Numbered from the stretch's first letter, positions 22,036 through 33,575 are shown. The stretch is 64,000 nucleotides of DNA from Ectobius pallidus (GCA_964059195.1 CAXKWD010000005.1:92765882-92829881); one strand, 5' to 3'. Program-made: numbers and translations. Notes: generated from the sequence alone by a model not told the origin.

Positions 22036-24486
22036 TATTAATATTTGTACATGTATTACATTTTCAAAGTAATTTGACACATGTGGGGTTGTAATAACAT
22101 TATTATTTACAACATCTGAATACAATTGTACGTTTTGAATCACAAGTTGTGTTTTATACACTATGAAAAGACACGCTTTGTCAGTTCATGTATAAATATT
22201 ATAGTTTTTATGGCGATTTTAATAGCAAGTTATGTTTTATACAGATGAAAAGCCACGCATTGTAAGTTTTCAACCATGAGTTGTATAAATATTTTAGTTT
22301 TCATAACAAGTGAAACATACATGTATGACAATTTCAATTAATCTGGGACATGTTGTGTTGTTTTAACATTATTATTTACAACATCTGAATACAATTGTAC
22401 GTTTTCATTACCAGATTGTGCTTCATACACTACGAAAAGACACGTTTTGTCAGTTTTCAACCTTGACTTGTATAAATATTATAGTTTTCATAGCGATTTT
22501 ATTCACAAGTTGTGTTTTATACAGATGAAAAACCACGCATTGTAGGTTTTCAACCGTGAGTTGTATAAATATTTTAGTTTTCATAGCAAGTGAAACGTAC
22601 ATGTATGACAATTTCAATTAATCTAGGACATGTTGTGTTGTTTTAACATTATTATTTACAACATCTGAATACAATTGTACGTTTTCATTACCAGATTGTG
22701 CTTCATACACTACGAAAAGACACGTTTTGTCAGTTTTCAACCTTGACTTGTATAAATATTATAGTTTTCATAGCTATTTTATTCACAAGTTGTGTTTTAT
22801 ACAGATGAAAAACCACGCATTGTAAGTTTTCAACCGTGAGTTGTATAATATTTTAGTTTTCATAGCAAGTGAAACGTACATGTATGACAATTTCAATTAA
22901 TCTGGGACATGTTGTGTTGTTATAACATTATTATTTACAACATCTGAATACAATTGTACGTTTTCATTACCAGATTGTGCTTCATACACTACGAAAAGAC
23001 ACGTTTTGTCAGTTTTCAACCTTGACTTGTATAAATATTATAGTTTTCATAGCGATTTTATTCACAAGTTGTGTTTTATACAGATGAAAAGCCACGCATT
23101 GTATGTTTTCGACCGTGAGTTGTATAAATATTTTAGTTTTCATAGCAAGTGAAGTGTACATGTATGACAATTTCAATTAATCTGGGACATGTTGTGTTGT
23201 TATAACATTATTATTTACAACATCTGAATACAATTGTACGTTTTCATTACCAGATTGTGCTTCATACACTACGAAAAGACACGTTTTGTCAGTTTTCAAC
23301 CTTGACTTGTATAAATATTATAGTTTTCATAGCGATTTTATTCACAAGTTGTGTTTTATACAGATGAAAAGCCACGCATTGTAAGTTTTCGACCGTGAGT
23401 TGTATAAATATTTTAGTTTTCATAGCAAGTGAAGTGTGCATGTATGACATTTTCAAATTAATTTGGCACATGTTGGGTTGTAATAACATTATTATTTCCT
23501 ACATCTGAATACAATTGTACGTTTTCAATCACAAGTTGTGTATTATACAGTATGAAAAGACATGTTTTGTCAGTTTTCAACCTAGACTTGTATAAACATT
23601 ATAGTTTTCTTAGCGATTTTAATCACAAGTTGTGTTTGATACAGAATGAAAAGCCACGCATTGTAAGTTTTCAACCGTTAGTTGTATAAATATTTTAGTT
23701 TTCATAGCAAGTGAAGTGTACATGTATGACAATTTCAATTAATCTGGGACATGTTGGGTTGTAATAACATTATTATTTCCAACATCTGAATACAATTGTA
23801 CGTTTTCATTACCAGATTGTGCTTCATACACTACGAAAAGACACGTTTTGTCAGTTTTCAACCTTGACTTGTATAAATATTATAGTTTTCATAGCGATTT
23901 TATTCACAAGTTGTGTTTTATACAGATGAAAAGCCACGCATTGTAAGTTTTCGACCGTGAGTTGTATAAATATTTTAGTTTTCATAGCAAGTGAAGTGTG
24001 CATGTATGACATTTTCAAATTAATTTGGCACATGTTGGGTTGTAATAACATTATTATTTCCTACATCTGAATACAATTGTACGTTTTCAATCACAAGTTG
24101 TGTATTATACAGTATGAAAGGACATGTTTTGTCAGTTTTCAACCTAGACTTGTATAAAAATTATAGTTTTCTTAGCGATTTTAATCACAAGTTGTGTTTG
24201 ATACAGAATGAAAAGCCACGCATTGTAAGTTTTCAACCGTTAGTTGTATAATTATTTTAGTTTTCATAGCAAGTGAAGTGTACATGTATGACAATTTCAA
24301 TTAATCTGGGACATGTTGGGTTGTAATAACATTATTATTTCCAACATCTGAATACAATTGTACGTTTTCATTACCAGATTGTGCTTCATACCATTATTAT
24401 TTCCAACAGCTGAATACAATTGTACGTTTTCAATCACAAGTTGTGCATAAATATTATAGTTTTTCAAAGTTTTTCATACCTATTAA
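22036..24486. repeat. 281-bp satellite forming the B hairpin loop
   Basis: Direct repeats of about 281 bp containing TTAATCTGGGACATGTTG, ACAATTGTACGTTTTCA, GACACGTTTTGTCAGTTTTC and CAAGTTGTGTTTTATACAGA. Two variants alternate in the second half: the frames at 23289-23489 and 23851-24051 are identical and 562 bp apart, that is, two units. All units point one way, so the array is the asymmetric loop between B and B'. The short frames are not genes. Confidence 0.9.
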
Positions 24487-25044
24487 TAATTTCTACATTT
24501 AAATACTTTATACAGTTTTTTAATCACAAGTTATTAAAGTGCAGATTAACAGTTGTAAAGATTTTGAATTTAAAACAATATTACCATTAACTATTATTAC
24601 AAACGGTATAGACGGTTACGTGTTCTGTAAATTACGATAAAGATCTAGTAAAAATGTTACTTGTATCAAGTGCTTATATAACATAGACTGGAATGATGAA
24701 CATGTCGAGTTCTAGTAATGATGAGAACTTGAAAGAAAAAACAATAAACATATTATTTTAGCCATCAAACTTGTGATATAATATAGGAAAAATTGTATAT
24801 GTCTTTTTCATAATGACTCTAATATGAACTGTGCATTGCAAAATGTTAATGTGCTTACGCTGTGGATGAAACCCAAGTATGATTGTAATAAAGTAAATAA
24901 AATCTAAAATTCTGAAATGTGTTTTTATTTCACAGCCCCTCATCCTAGGAATTAGGAATAGGAGATGTTAGGGAAAACTGGACTTTGTCAAAACGTATAT
25001 CATTTTTGAGAAAATCTACTTATGAAATAATTTATCACTTTGTT

Positions 25045-25050
25045 TTTATT
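25045..25050 (-). terminator. Polyadenylation signal of the 161-aa gene (right)
   Basis: AATAAA on the minus strand; mirror of 21470-21475. Confidence 0.6.
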
Positions 25051-25218
25051 GAATATTTACAAAATGAATTTCATTTTAAGTCGATGGACGTAGGGTGCCT
25101 GTTGACGTGTTGTATAGTCACTTTTAGTCTGTTACACACACACACACACACACACTTTACACTGAGTCTAAAATCTCAAGACGTTTCCCAATGTTCTACG
25201 TGAAACATCGATTCCATG

Positions 25219-25704
25219 TTACATAAAGCTGAAAACGTAGTAGCAGTAACCAGGTGAATTCGGCTCCCTACTGATGTACATCAATGAAAGTTTCTCGTTC
25301 ATCTGTTGCAGCTGATCTTCACTCAACTTCCCAAACCTTCGTGGTAGATAAACGCTGCACCCTATAATTACATCTAGAACGACTCTTCTTCCATACCTTC
25401 TATACACGGAACGAGCTTCCTTTATTGGATACGCAAGTCCAATTTGCAATTTGCTCAACGACTTGTTACATCTCACAAGGGGGACGTACACAGTTGAATA
25501 ACGCTTTAGAATGGATAGTATAGACGTGTTCTTATTCTTGATTTCATCCGATTGAAGCTGTGTATTTGGTAATTCCTCTTTTGACGTCTGTATGGTAGAG
25601 GTCTGCAGTGTATCCCACAAGTCCTGTGTTGTAATATCTATTGTAGCAGTAGCAGTTGTAGTAGAATTAGATGCACTTTTATGTCTGTGTTTCAATGATG
25701 ACAT
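25219..25704 (-). CDS. 161-aa protein, paralogue of the 107-aa protein (right copy)
   Basis: Protein identical to that of 20818-21303, on the opposite strand. Conservation of the full frame in both arms says little about selection, because the arms as a whole are nearly identical. Divergently arranged with the 107-aa gene at 26521; the two genes share a 0.8-kb intergenic region. Start chosen at the first ATG; the upstream TTG is ignored. Confidence 0.72.
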   Translation of the reverse strand: MSSLKHRHKSASNSTTTATATIDITTQDLWDTLQTSTIQTSKEELPNTQLQSDEIKNKNTSILSILKRYSTVYVPLVRCNKSLSKLQIGLAYPIKEARSVYRRYGRRVVLDVIIGCSVYLPRRFGKLSEDQLQQMNEKLSLMYISREPNSPGYCYYVFSFM

Positions 25705-25860
25705 CTTGCAGGCTTGACGATCACTGAGGATATGACGCTTGTCTCGCAATAGTCCTGTGTAAGCAGGTTGTTAAACATGGTCACGTCTCACAAACATCCT
25801 GTTATGGTCTTACGAACATATCACAAGTTTGAAGTAATTAGGTCGGTAAACAAACTCTTA

Positions 25861-26180
25861 GTCACACGAGATCCTGTTTGTGTATATAATTCTAAATGTA
25901 GAAACGTGTCATAACAAGTTTTGAAAGTACATCCTTGTAAGAAATCCAGTTCCGGCATCTAATTCTGTTTCCAACAAGAAAGTTCATAAAGGGAAAACCC
26001 ATTACTTAACATAACAGTAGTCACACGAGATCCTGTTCAGGTATATAATTCTAAATGTAGAAACGTGTCATAACAAGTTTTTGAAAGTACATCCTTGTAA
26101 GAAATCCGGTTCCGGCATCTAATTCTATTTCAAACAAGAAACTTGTATAAGTTCAAATGAGGAAGGGGAAACCCGTTACT
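25861..26180. promoter_or_regulatory. 159-bp tandem duplication in the divergent promoter (right)
   Basis: GTCACACGAGATCCTGTT begins at 25861 and again at 26020. The two copies differ by several substitutions (for example TTTGTG versus TTCAGG before TATATAATTC), so the duplication predates the mirror copying of the arms. The inner copy ends just before the TATA box. Confidence 0.78.
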
Positions 26181-26189
26181 TAATATCCG

Positions 26190-26197
26190 TATAAAAG
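26190..26197 (+). promoter_or_regulatory. TATA box of the plus-strand transcript (right)
   Basis: TATAAAAG, preceded by AATATCCG. Initiation is expected about 25-35 bp downstream; the exact start is not visible. Confidence 0.65.
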
Positions 26198-26318
26198 GTC
26201 TGACAGTTCCGTCTTGAAACATTGTTTCATCGTTCTGTGAATAGTGAAGACTACATAGTTGACGTCAGCATCTACATCTGTTCTTCTATCATTGTCTTTT
26301 CTCCTACAAACTATAGAG

Positions 26319-26520
26319 GTAAGTGACATCATGTTTGTTTGTTTGTTTAAAAATATAATTAACTTCTTGTTTGTTTTCCTATTTCTAATAGATTCTATTT
26401 TTTTTTACTAGTTTTGTTAATTATTTGTAGGTCCTTCGATTGTTCATTTTTACATAAACACGTGCTACAGTTTAATGATAACATAATTTATATACTAAAA
26501 ACTCATTTCATGCTTTTCAG
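26319..26520 (+). other. 5' leader intron (right copy)
   Basis: Donor AGAG|GTAAGTGAC at 26319 and acceptor TGCTTTTCAG ending at 26520. The ATG is the first triplet of the next exon, which fixes the start of the 107-aa protein. Confidence 0.7.
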
Positions 26521-26844
26521 ATGGTTTCAATAATCGAAAAATTCAACAAGACCACTTACGGAGCAAGGTGCGTTTCCATTTCGCAACTAGTCAGAGGGCA
26601 AACATATAATGTTCTATCAGCTGAATTAAAACACACTAAGTATGGGGACTCTGTGTTGTTGGAATTACAAACGTCTAACAAGGAGGAACTTCTGGCTGTT
26701 TTTCTACCAAAGAAGTATTCTGAACAGTTTGAGGCGAAAGATTTTGATTCTATAAACACAGGCATATGCAAATTAGGGCTAGTGTATAAAGGACATTTCG
26801 ACGGATCTAATGCATACAATTTAAGTCTGGTTAACGGTTCATGA
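26521..26844 (+). CDS. 107-aa OB-like protein (right copy)
   Basis: Protein identical to the left copy. An internal donor AAG|GTGCGT after 47 coding bases (26567/26568) allows a splice to 26974 that replaces residues 17-107 with the 181-aa isoform's sequence. The unspliced form yields this 107-aa protein. There is no AATAAA between its stop and 26974, so both isoforms probably share the distal polyadenylation signals at 27743-27748 or 27825-27830. Confidence 0.72.
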   Translation: MVSIIEKFNKTTYGARCVSISQLVRGQTYNVLSAELKHTKYGDSVLLELQTSNKEELLAVFLPKKYSEQFEAKDFDSINTGICKLGLVYKGHFDGSNAYNLSLVNGS

Positions 26845-26973
26845 AAAAAAAAACAGTGTTCAACAATGGAAGAAAGAACAGATCTTAATGACAAAGAAAC
26901 ACATCATTATTTATTTTATATTTGCGTAAACGTCTGAATTTTGATAGTAATATATTATTTTCTTTTGATCTAG
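26568..26973 (+). other. Predicted alternative intron
   Basis: Donor GTGCGT after GCAAG and acceptor ATCTAG before GAATGCTCG. Donor phase (2 bases of a codon) and acceptor phase (1 base) match, forming AGG (Arg). Removal joins 15 shared codons to the DVQGY exon. Confidence 0.6.
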
Positions 26974-27472
26974 GAATGCTCGCGTTGCTGATGTACAGGG
27001 TTATGTCGATGCAGCATCAACGGTATTTTTTGTAAAAGAATTTTTTTCTTGTGATTTGAAAGGTGAAAACAGTGTACATATATTATTCAACAGTCCTGAA
27101 GACCTTGTTGTAAATGAGGTGACAAAACATTACTTAGAAAATTTTCATCATGGATTACAATACGATCTTGGATTTGTAGATTATGTTCATATGGAAAATA
27201 TTGTAAAAAACGTTTTCATTGATTGTGATCATGTATTTGTGAAAGGTCTTCAGAAGAAACAATTTCTACAAAACATTATTCCGTCTGTCGAGTTCTACGA
27301 TCTGTTTGATTTCAATTGTCCTAATTTAAATATTCTACCTAAATGTATTACTGTCTGTAAATTTCATACTTTTCCTGAAGCAAAATGTGCACAACAAATT
27401 GTTTTAAGTTTAAAGTCATGGTTCGTAGACAATATTCATTACGTGTTTTTAAACAAACCTGAAGTTAAATAA
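26974..27472 (+). CDS. Terminal exon of predicted 181-aa protein (right copy)
   Basis: Open from the acceptor to the stop after NKPEVK. Same motifs as the left copy (DVQGY, VKE, FVKG, NCPNL and a late C-x2-H-x6-C), with His for Gln at predicted residue 88. The family is recognised only as an uncharacterised, repeat-associated arthropod protein; RNase H-like chemistry is conceivable from the early Asp and Glu but unproven. The exon lacks its own ATG, so it depends on splicing to the shared start exon or to one I cannot see. Confidence 0.65.
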
Positions 27473-27742
27473 GTTGCATATAACAATGTTACTGTTTAGA
27501 GAAGACTCTTTCAATTACAGACATGTAAGGACTTGAAAGAATGTGTGATACAATACGATAGTGCTCGCATTATTTTACGTAATGAGGAGATTACTTACCT
27601 CGTTATGAATTCCACTACTATTATAAATGACATCACGAGTAAATTTGTACTCTTGCAAGGGGGAAGTGTTTAATTATATAAACAAAGATGTTGTTCGTAC
27701 AAGTTGGGAAAATCTATCATTATATGACATCGTTACCTATGA

Positions 27743-27830
27743 AATAAATCATCCAGTTCTACTACAGTGAAGCCCTTTGTTTATACAGATTATTTCATGG
27801 GAACGTGACAATCTTATGATACAGAATAAA
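27743..27830 (+). terminator. Probable polyadenylation signals (right)
   Basis: AATAAA at 27743-27748 and 27825-27830, 270-360 bp after the stop of the terminal exon. Confidence 0.5.
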
Positions 27831-28469
27831 GTTGTGACGTTCTGATATGAAAATTAACCTTAACCGTTTTCCTAATCCTTACACAGTCGTTTCAATTAGT
27901 TGATAGTAATACTAACAGTGTTCATCTGGAAGGAGAAAAGATGCTGTATAGAAGAAAAAAGTTATGTAAGTATAATCTTATTTATCTTTCAATTTCTATG
28001 CAGTGGGAAAACATAATCAGCTTTCGCAAATGGTATAAGTAATTCTGTAACTTTTTATTATTATCATTTTCAGTACTGACATTCACATAGCTTAGGGTTG
28101 TGTAGAGATAAACATATTTTGATGACCTCTGTAATATTGTTTAGGAGAAAGTTGTCTATATTTGAGATCTTGTTTACCAAATATAGTTTCATAATGCATG
28201 CTGATCTTTACCTGTAACTGTTATGTCTTTAGCCTAGGGCTTGTTGTTGTTGAAAATAAATTCAACCTTGGTGTTAATGTAGAGGAGAAAACTTTTCATT
28301 ATTATTAGAAGTCTATTCTGTTTATTTAAAAAAGCAATGACATACTTTTGCAAAGGTGGTATTTCCCAGTTTTAATGAAGACGGAATTACCCTTCCTCTG
28401 TTCCTATAAGGAATACCTAAACTCCTGGATAATTATATTCCCCTTTATTACTGGACATCTAGGTCTTTA
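27831..28469. other. Non-coding part of B'
   Basis: AT-rich; mirror of 18053-18690. It contains a donor-like TTATG|TAAGTATAA near 27962, but no coding exon is recognisable. Confidence 0.45.
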
Positions 28470-29350
28470 GGGATAGCATAGTATGAAAGGTGTAACTTTT
28501 TGGTTCGAAAACGATTCCCACGATACCACAAACACCTCTTGGTCCAAACGGCCTAACAACAGGCGTCGGGATGAATCGGGGATATCATAGTGTTAAAAGG
28601 CGTAACTCAATTGTTCTAATCGACTACCATGACGCCCATAACGTCTCCTCGGTCCAAATGGCCTAATTACAACCGTTGGGATGAATATGGATAGCTTATT
28701 GTTAAAAGGCGTAACTCATTTGTTCGAATCGACTACCATGACGTCCAAAACCTCTCTTTGGTCCAAATGGCCTAATTACACAAGTTGGGATGAATATGGA
28801 TAGCTTATTGTTAAAAGGCGTAACTCATTTGTTCGAATCGACTACCATGACGTCCAAAACCTCTCTTTGGTCCAAATGGCCTAATTACACCCTTTGGGAT
28901 GAATATGGATAGCTTATTGTTAAAAGGCATAACTCATTTGTTCGAATCGACTACCATGACGTCCAAAACCTCTCTTTGGTCCAAATGGCTTAATTACAGC
29001 CATCGGTATGAATCGAGGATAGTATAGTGTTAAAAGGCGTAACTCAATTGTTCGAAACGACTACCATGACGCTCATAACGTTTCGTCGGTCCAAATGGCC
29101 TAATTGAAGCCTTTGGGATGAATCGGGGATAGCATAGTGCTAAAGGGCGTAACTCAATTGTTCGAAACGACTACCATCACGTCCATAACCTCTCCTTGGT
29201 CCAAATGGCTTAATTACAGCCATCGGTATGAATCGAGGATAGTATAGTGTTAAAAGGCGTAACTCAATTGTTCGAATCGACTACCATGACAACCATAACG
29301 TTTCGTTGGTCCAAATGGCCAAATTACAGCCGTTGGGATGAATATGGATA
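28470..29350. repeat. 110-bp tandem array in B'
   Basis: Mirror of 17173-18052, with the same unit count and order of variants as far as I can follow. Confidence 0.88.
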
Positions 29351-29654
29351 GCTTAGTGCGAGTCGCCCTCTTATAGCATGGTACACAACTGCCTTCTAGT
29401 AGACAAATCTGAAAGTATTGACTGTTAACTAGTGCGATCTAGTAAACATTTATGAAAGCACAAGATTGAATAACATGACGGCAGTGAGAAAAAAACTGAA
29501 TATTATATGATACAATGTTTTGAATTTTGAATTTAGCGGTAGTCGCCATCTTATAGCATGGTATACAACTGGCATCTAGTAGATAATTATGAAAGTAATT
29601 ACTGTTAACTAGCGCGATCTAGTAGACAATTATGAAAGCACAAGGTTGAATAAC

Positions 29655-29834
29655 ATGACGGCACTAACAGTTTCAATCAGTTGTAGAGATACAGCCACTT
29701 ACGATTATACACAGTATGTGAGAACGTTTGCCAAAAACGCATCTCTTTATAGCCTGAGGAACATGTCCTGTAGAGGAGTTACAATTAGCATCCAGGATGT
29801 TTGTGTGTGTGTTGCAATCATTTCCTTGTGCTAA
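29655..29834 (+). CDS. Small open frame in B', unassigned
   Basis: 59 codons from ATG (29655) to TAA, identical to its mirror. No recognised domain; the C-terminus is hydrophobic and Cys/Val-rich. An AATAAA lies near 30104. It may be a short exon, because both flanks contain splice-like sites, but this is weak. Confidence 0.25.
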   Translation: MTALTVSISCRDTATYDYTQYVRTFAKNASLYSLRNMSCRGVTISIQDVCVCVAIISLC

Positions 29835-30904
29835 TTTGGTTATGTTCTAGAATAGTTTTAAGATCTGTGTCATCAATGCGGACTTAAACACAAGTTCAAT
29901 ACGGATGTTAACGGATGTGGTGAAAGTGAGATGACCTACATATTCATGTACTATTTATATTGTGTCCGGCTGATTGTTATTGCTAGAGGTGTTATGAAAA
30001 TAAACTAGACCAGGATGTTTGCGTAGATGTTATCTATAATAGAATTCTTTCTGTATATAACTGCAAGGGAACCTTCCCATACTGGTACCATAATATTTCG
30101 TGTGAAAATAAATAATTATTTTTCTGAAAAATGTAAGTTTTATTTCAGCCTTTCATCATCAGCTCCTATCCTAAAGGCTAAAATATTCAATTAGGTCTAA
30201 TGGTGTCTAGTATTATTTAATGCCATTTTATCCTGAAATCTAATTTAAAGACAATATTTTAAATTCTGAATTTAAAAAGTAGGTGTTGTATTCGAAATGG
30301 GAGTTGTTTAACAGTTTTGGCGCTGCTTCCATAAAAAGGTGGCCTACCGTACACAAAATTCTGAATTTAAAAAGTACTCACTGTATTCGTAAGGGGAGTT
30401 GGTTAACAGTTTTGGCGCTGCATCCATAAAAAGTTGGCCTACCGTAATGATGACGTCATATGGAGGTCCTGGGATAGCGACTACAACTATCAAAAGGTCA
30501 TAACGTTTGCGGGATAAAAAAGTTCAAAGTGTAGGGACTTCATATGGGATAGCCAAAGGACCCAACTGCAAACGTCCTGAGAAAAAACCTCACGTAAGAT
30601 TGCGTCCATGGCGTCTATGGCATAAGGGCGTAACTAATTGGTAAAAGGCTTGCATAAGAGGGGGAGGGGATCCAGACGTCCTTGGCATAAGGGCTTAACT
30701 AATTGGTAAAAATAATATTAAGACTTAGCACATTCTTGCATTTTTAAAATTTTGAATTTCGCGCTAGCCGCCGGCGCTAGTCGCCATCTTGATAACAATT
30801 TTGAATTTTCAAATATCCCGCCATAAAATTTCGACTTAGCTCACTTTTGCATTAATTTCGACTTAGCACACTCTTGCATTTATAAAATTTTGAATTTCGC
30901 GCTA

Positions 30905-31165
30905 GCCGCCATATTGTTCCGGAACAGGAAGATCCGCCATATTGTTCCGGATCAGGAAGATCAGCCATTTTGTTCCGGAACAGGAAGATCCGCCATTTTG
31001 TTCCGGAACAGGAAGATCCGCCATTTTGTTCCGGAACAGGAAGATCCGCCATATTGTTCCGGAACAGGAAGATCCGCCATTTTGTTCCGGAACAGGAAGT
31101 GCCGCCATCTTGGAGGGGAAGTGATGACGTCATTACCCCCACCACTGATGACGTCATTACCCCCA
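30905..31165. promoter_or_regulatory. 28-bp motif array with flanking CRE sites (right)
   Basis: Mirror of 15337-15625 with seven instead of eight 28-bp units, followed by two TGACGTCA sites. It lies at the base of the B' stem, next to the three-way junction. Confidence 0.8.
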
Positions 31166-31208
31166 CCCTATTTCCCCTCCATCCATTCAAAAATGGTCAT
31201 ATACTACT

Positions 31209-31559
31209 ATTCTTGAAGCGATTTCTTCCTATTTCTATGATTACCTATGATTTTACCTATTTTCTATGAATACCTATGATTTCTATGTATAATGTAATAA
31301 AACATTGTTTCATCTCCGTTCGATCTCACTTTCTTTTTATTTTCTTTTTATTTTTATTTTCTTATTTTTTATAATCATATTCCACATACAATTTTATCCA
31401 TAAGATGTCTATTTCTCTAAAACATTAATTTTTCACTATAGCTTTGGGGGGACGACTTAGCCTCAGTTTGCTGGCTAGCGTATAATTTGAAACAATAATT
31501 TTCACTTTGGTCCTAGGGTAAAGGCAGCCATTGCGTAAGGCTGGTAACCTTATCATACC

Positions 31560-31605
<46 letters not shown>

Positions 31606-33575
31606 CATCACCATATTTCTTCTTTGTTCACACATCGAATTCTAAAAGATGTAGCAATAGCCATTATACATTTTTATAATTATGACAGCGGTCGATTTTT
31701 ATCTGCTGACATAAGCCAACACATAAGATATCTATTTCCCTATATCATCTTTTTTCTGAGATGGACTCGGCCTCAGTCGTTGTATAAAATGTTAATCTCC
31801 TTGCACTACTGTCTCAAACCCTTGGACTGTATACGCAAAACATCGTAATAAATGCATCTTCATTCATAGACGTTTTGTAAAATATATTAAAAACTTGTAT
31901 TAAGTTTTATACTCATACGTTATAAACAGCGAAGATTTCTGCTAGCCTTGTGTCATTGCATAGAGAGTTTACCGAATAAGCTAACCTTAACAGATAGCAT
32001 TTTTGCTGATGTAAGATTACGATAGCAAGTATTTTTATCGATTGCACAGGTGATACTTATGCATTCAGTCTCTTTAAATCTTCATTCGTTATGTTACCTC
32101 ATCTCTCCCTTTAAATCCTCTTCTCAGTCATTATGTCTTAATCTTTCTGTATTACCTAATGCTTTTATTGATTTATTGTTTCATTTTCCGCTTTGAATAA
32201 CCTGATACGCTGACATCTATTTCATTCATAATTATGTACTATGAATTCTCATCGCTGAGGGGAGAGTAAGTGGAAGGTAGTCTACCATTACATTTCTCAA
32301 TACCAAGAGCGCATGCGCAGTCATTCGTCTACCTAGCAGGTCAGCTCTCTAAACTACAAGTTATGCGTTTTTTTCAATTGTGTAATCAGACGTATCCTCA
32401 ATCAAAAGGTTAATTTTAAAATGTCTTTATTCATATGCTTTTTGTGTATGATTTATTAATCTTTATGTATAATATTATGCTGACCACATGACCACCACAC
32501 AATCTACCATCTGCCTATGGTAGATGATGCAGCGGTCGAGTGGTAGGTCAAATCCCTTCAGAGATGTAGCGCCACAGAGTTTTGGAGTTTAGCTGCTTAA
32601 ATATACACTACCTATTTTTTATGCACGATGCTTTCATTCTCCGTTCTGGAACGGACTTGGTCAAAATGTTTACTTTATACATCTAATTTTTAAAAAAATC
32701 ACGTAACAGTCCTATTACAAATAGTAGAAACTCAAAATAGCTGGAGGTTCAAGTTTTCAAAACTTACAATTTTTTAGATATTTAAACTTTGAATTAAAAT
32801 TATGTTTTTTATTTCACAAGATCAGCATTAATTTTTACTATGAACCACAACGGGGGCGCGGGTCCTAACAACATCATGTTTGAATTAGTTTCTTAGCTCT
32901 CCACCATTTTATTCATGTTATCATACCATCTAGCTAATTAACATCACGCTACGGGGTTATTACCAAGTTAACATACATTTTTACTATAATTCATCACAAG
33001 CTTGGCGGTTAAAGATAATATGCCTAAGTTCTCATCATTACTTAAAATACATTTGATCTCAACCAGTCTTAGACCCATATTTTATAAGCACTTGACACAA
33101 GTAACATTTTTACGAGATCTTTATCATAATTTACAGAACACCTAAACATCTCCATTTTGCTTCAAAGTGATGTTCTTTACGCATTTCTTTTATAATGTGG
33201 TACCATCTCCTTAGTATGCAAATTGTCATAGTTTGCTCCATCATGTTTGAATTAGTTTTCTTAGCTTTCCACCATTCAGTTAATAGAGGACTATGTGATG
33301 GAAATATTTAAGTAGGATTATTCCATTCTTGTCACTGAATAGAGAGGGTCTCGATGTCTTACACTATAAGTTGAGTTGTGAATGATGGATGAACGTTCGC
33401 AATCACTCTGAAACTGCATTCTACATACAAGTGTCGTAATCTTAGTAGTCTTGCTAACATTAACCTGTTGCTCTTTACCTATGATTCAGCAAGTAATATG
33501 TGTAAGATATGATTAAAATGATCTTTTTGTTAGACATCCTGAGAGTTGATGTATAGTAAATATACAACTCCACTC
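31209..33575 (+). repeat. Arm C (third stem, left)
   Basis: Mirror of 35408-37786. The outer part (31370-32250) is a diverged copy of the A-arm module: CATACAATTTTATCC, AAGATGTCTATTTCTCTA, (ATT)n, GAATTCTAAAAGATGTAG, CATTCAGTCTCTTTAAAT and AATGCTTTTATTGATTTATT. The inner part (32968-33155) is a diverged copy of inner B. The frame at 31531-31848 begins with a poly-Tyr run encoded by (ATT)n and is not a gene. Confidence 0.88.
32968..33155 (+). repeat. C segment paralogous to B
   Basis: Partner of 21718-21910, lying near the loop end of the stem just as in B. Confidence 0.8.

Larger units (their letters stand above)
24487..31209 (-). repeat. Arm B' (gene-bearing stem, right)
   Basis: Mirror of 15286-22035 in opposite orientation. 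It carries the same gene set, promoter duplication, 110-bp array and motif array, with few substitutions and small indels. Confidence 0.92.

Noticed and set aside
31531..31848. 105-aa frame with a poly-Tyr run (and mirror 37138-37464)
   Set aside because: It starts in an (ATT)n microsatellite whose length differs between arms, and nothing in the rest resembles a protein family.
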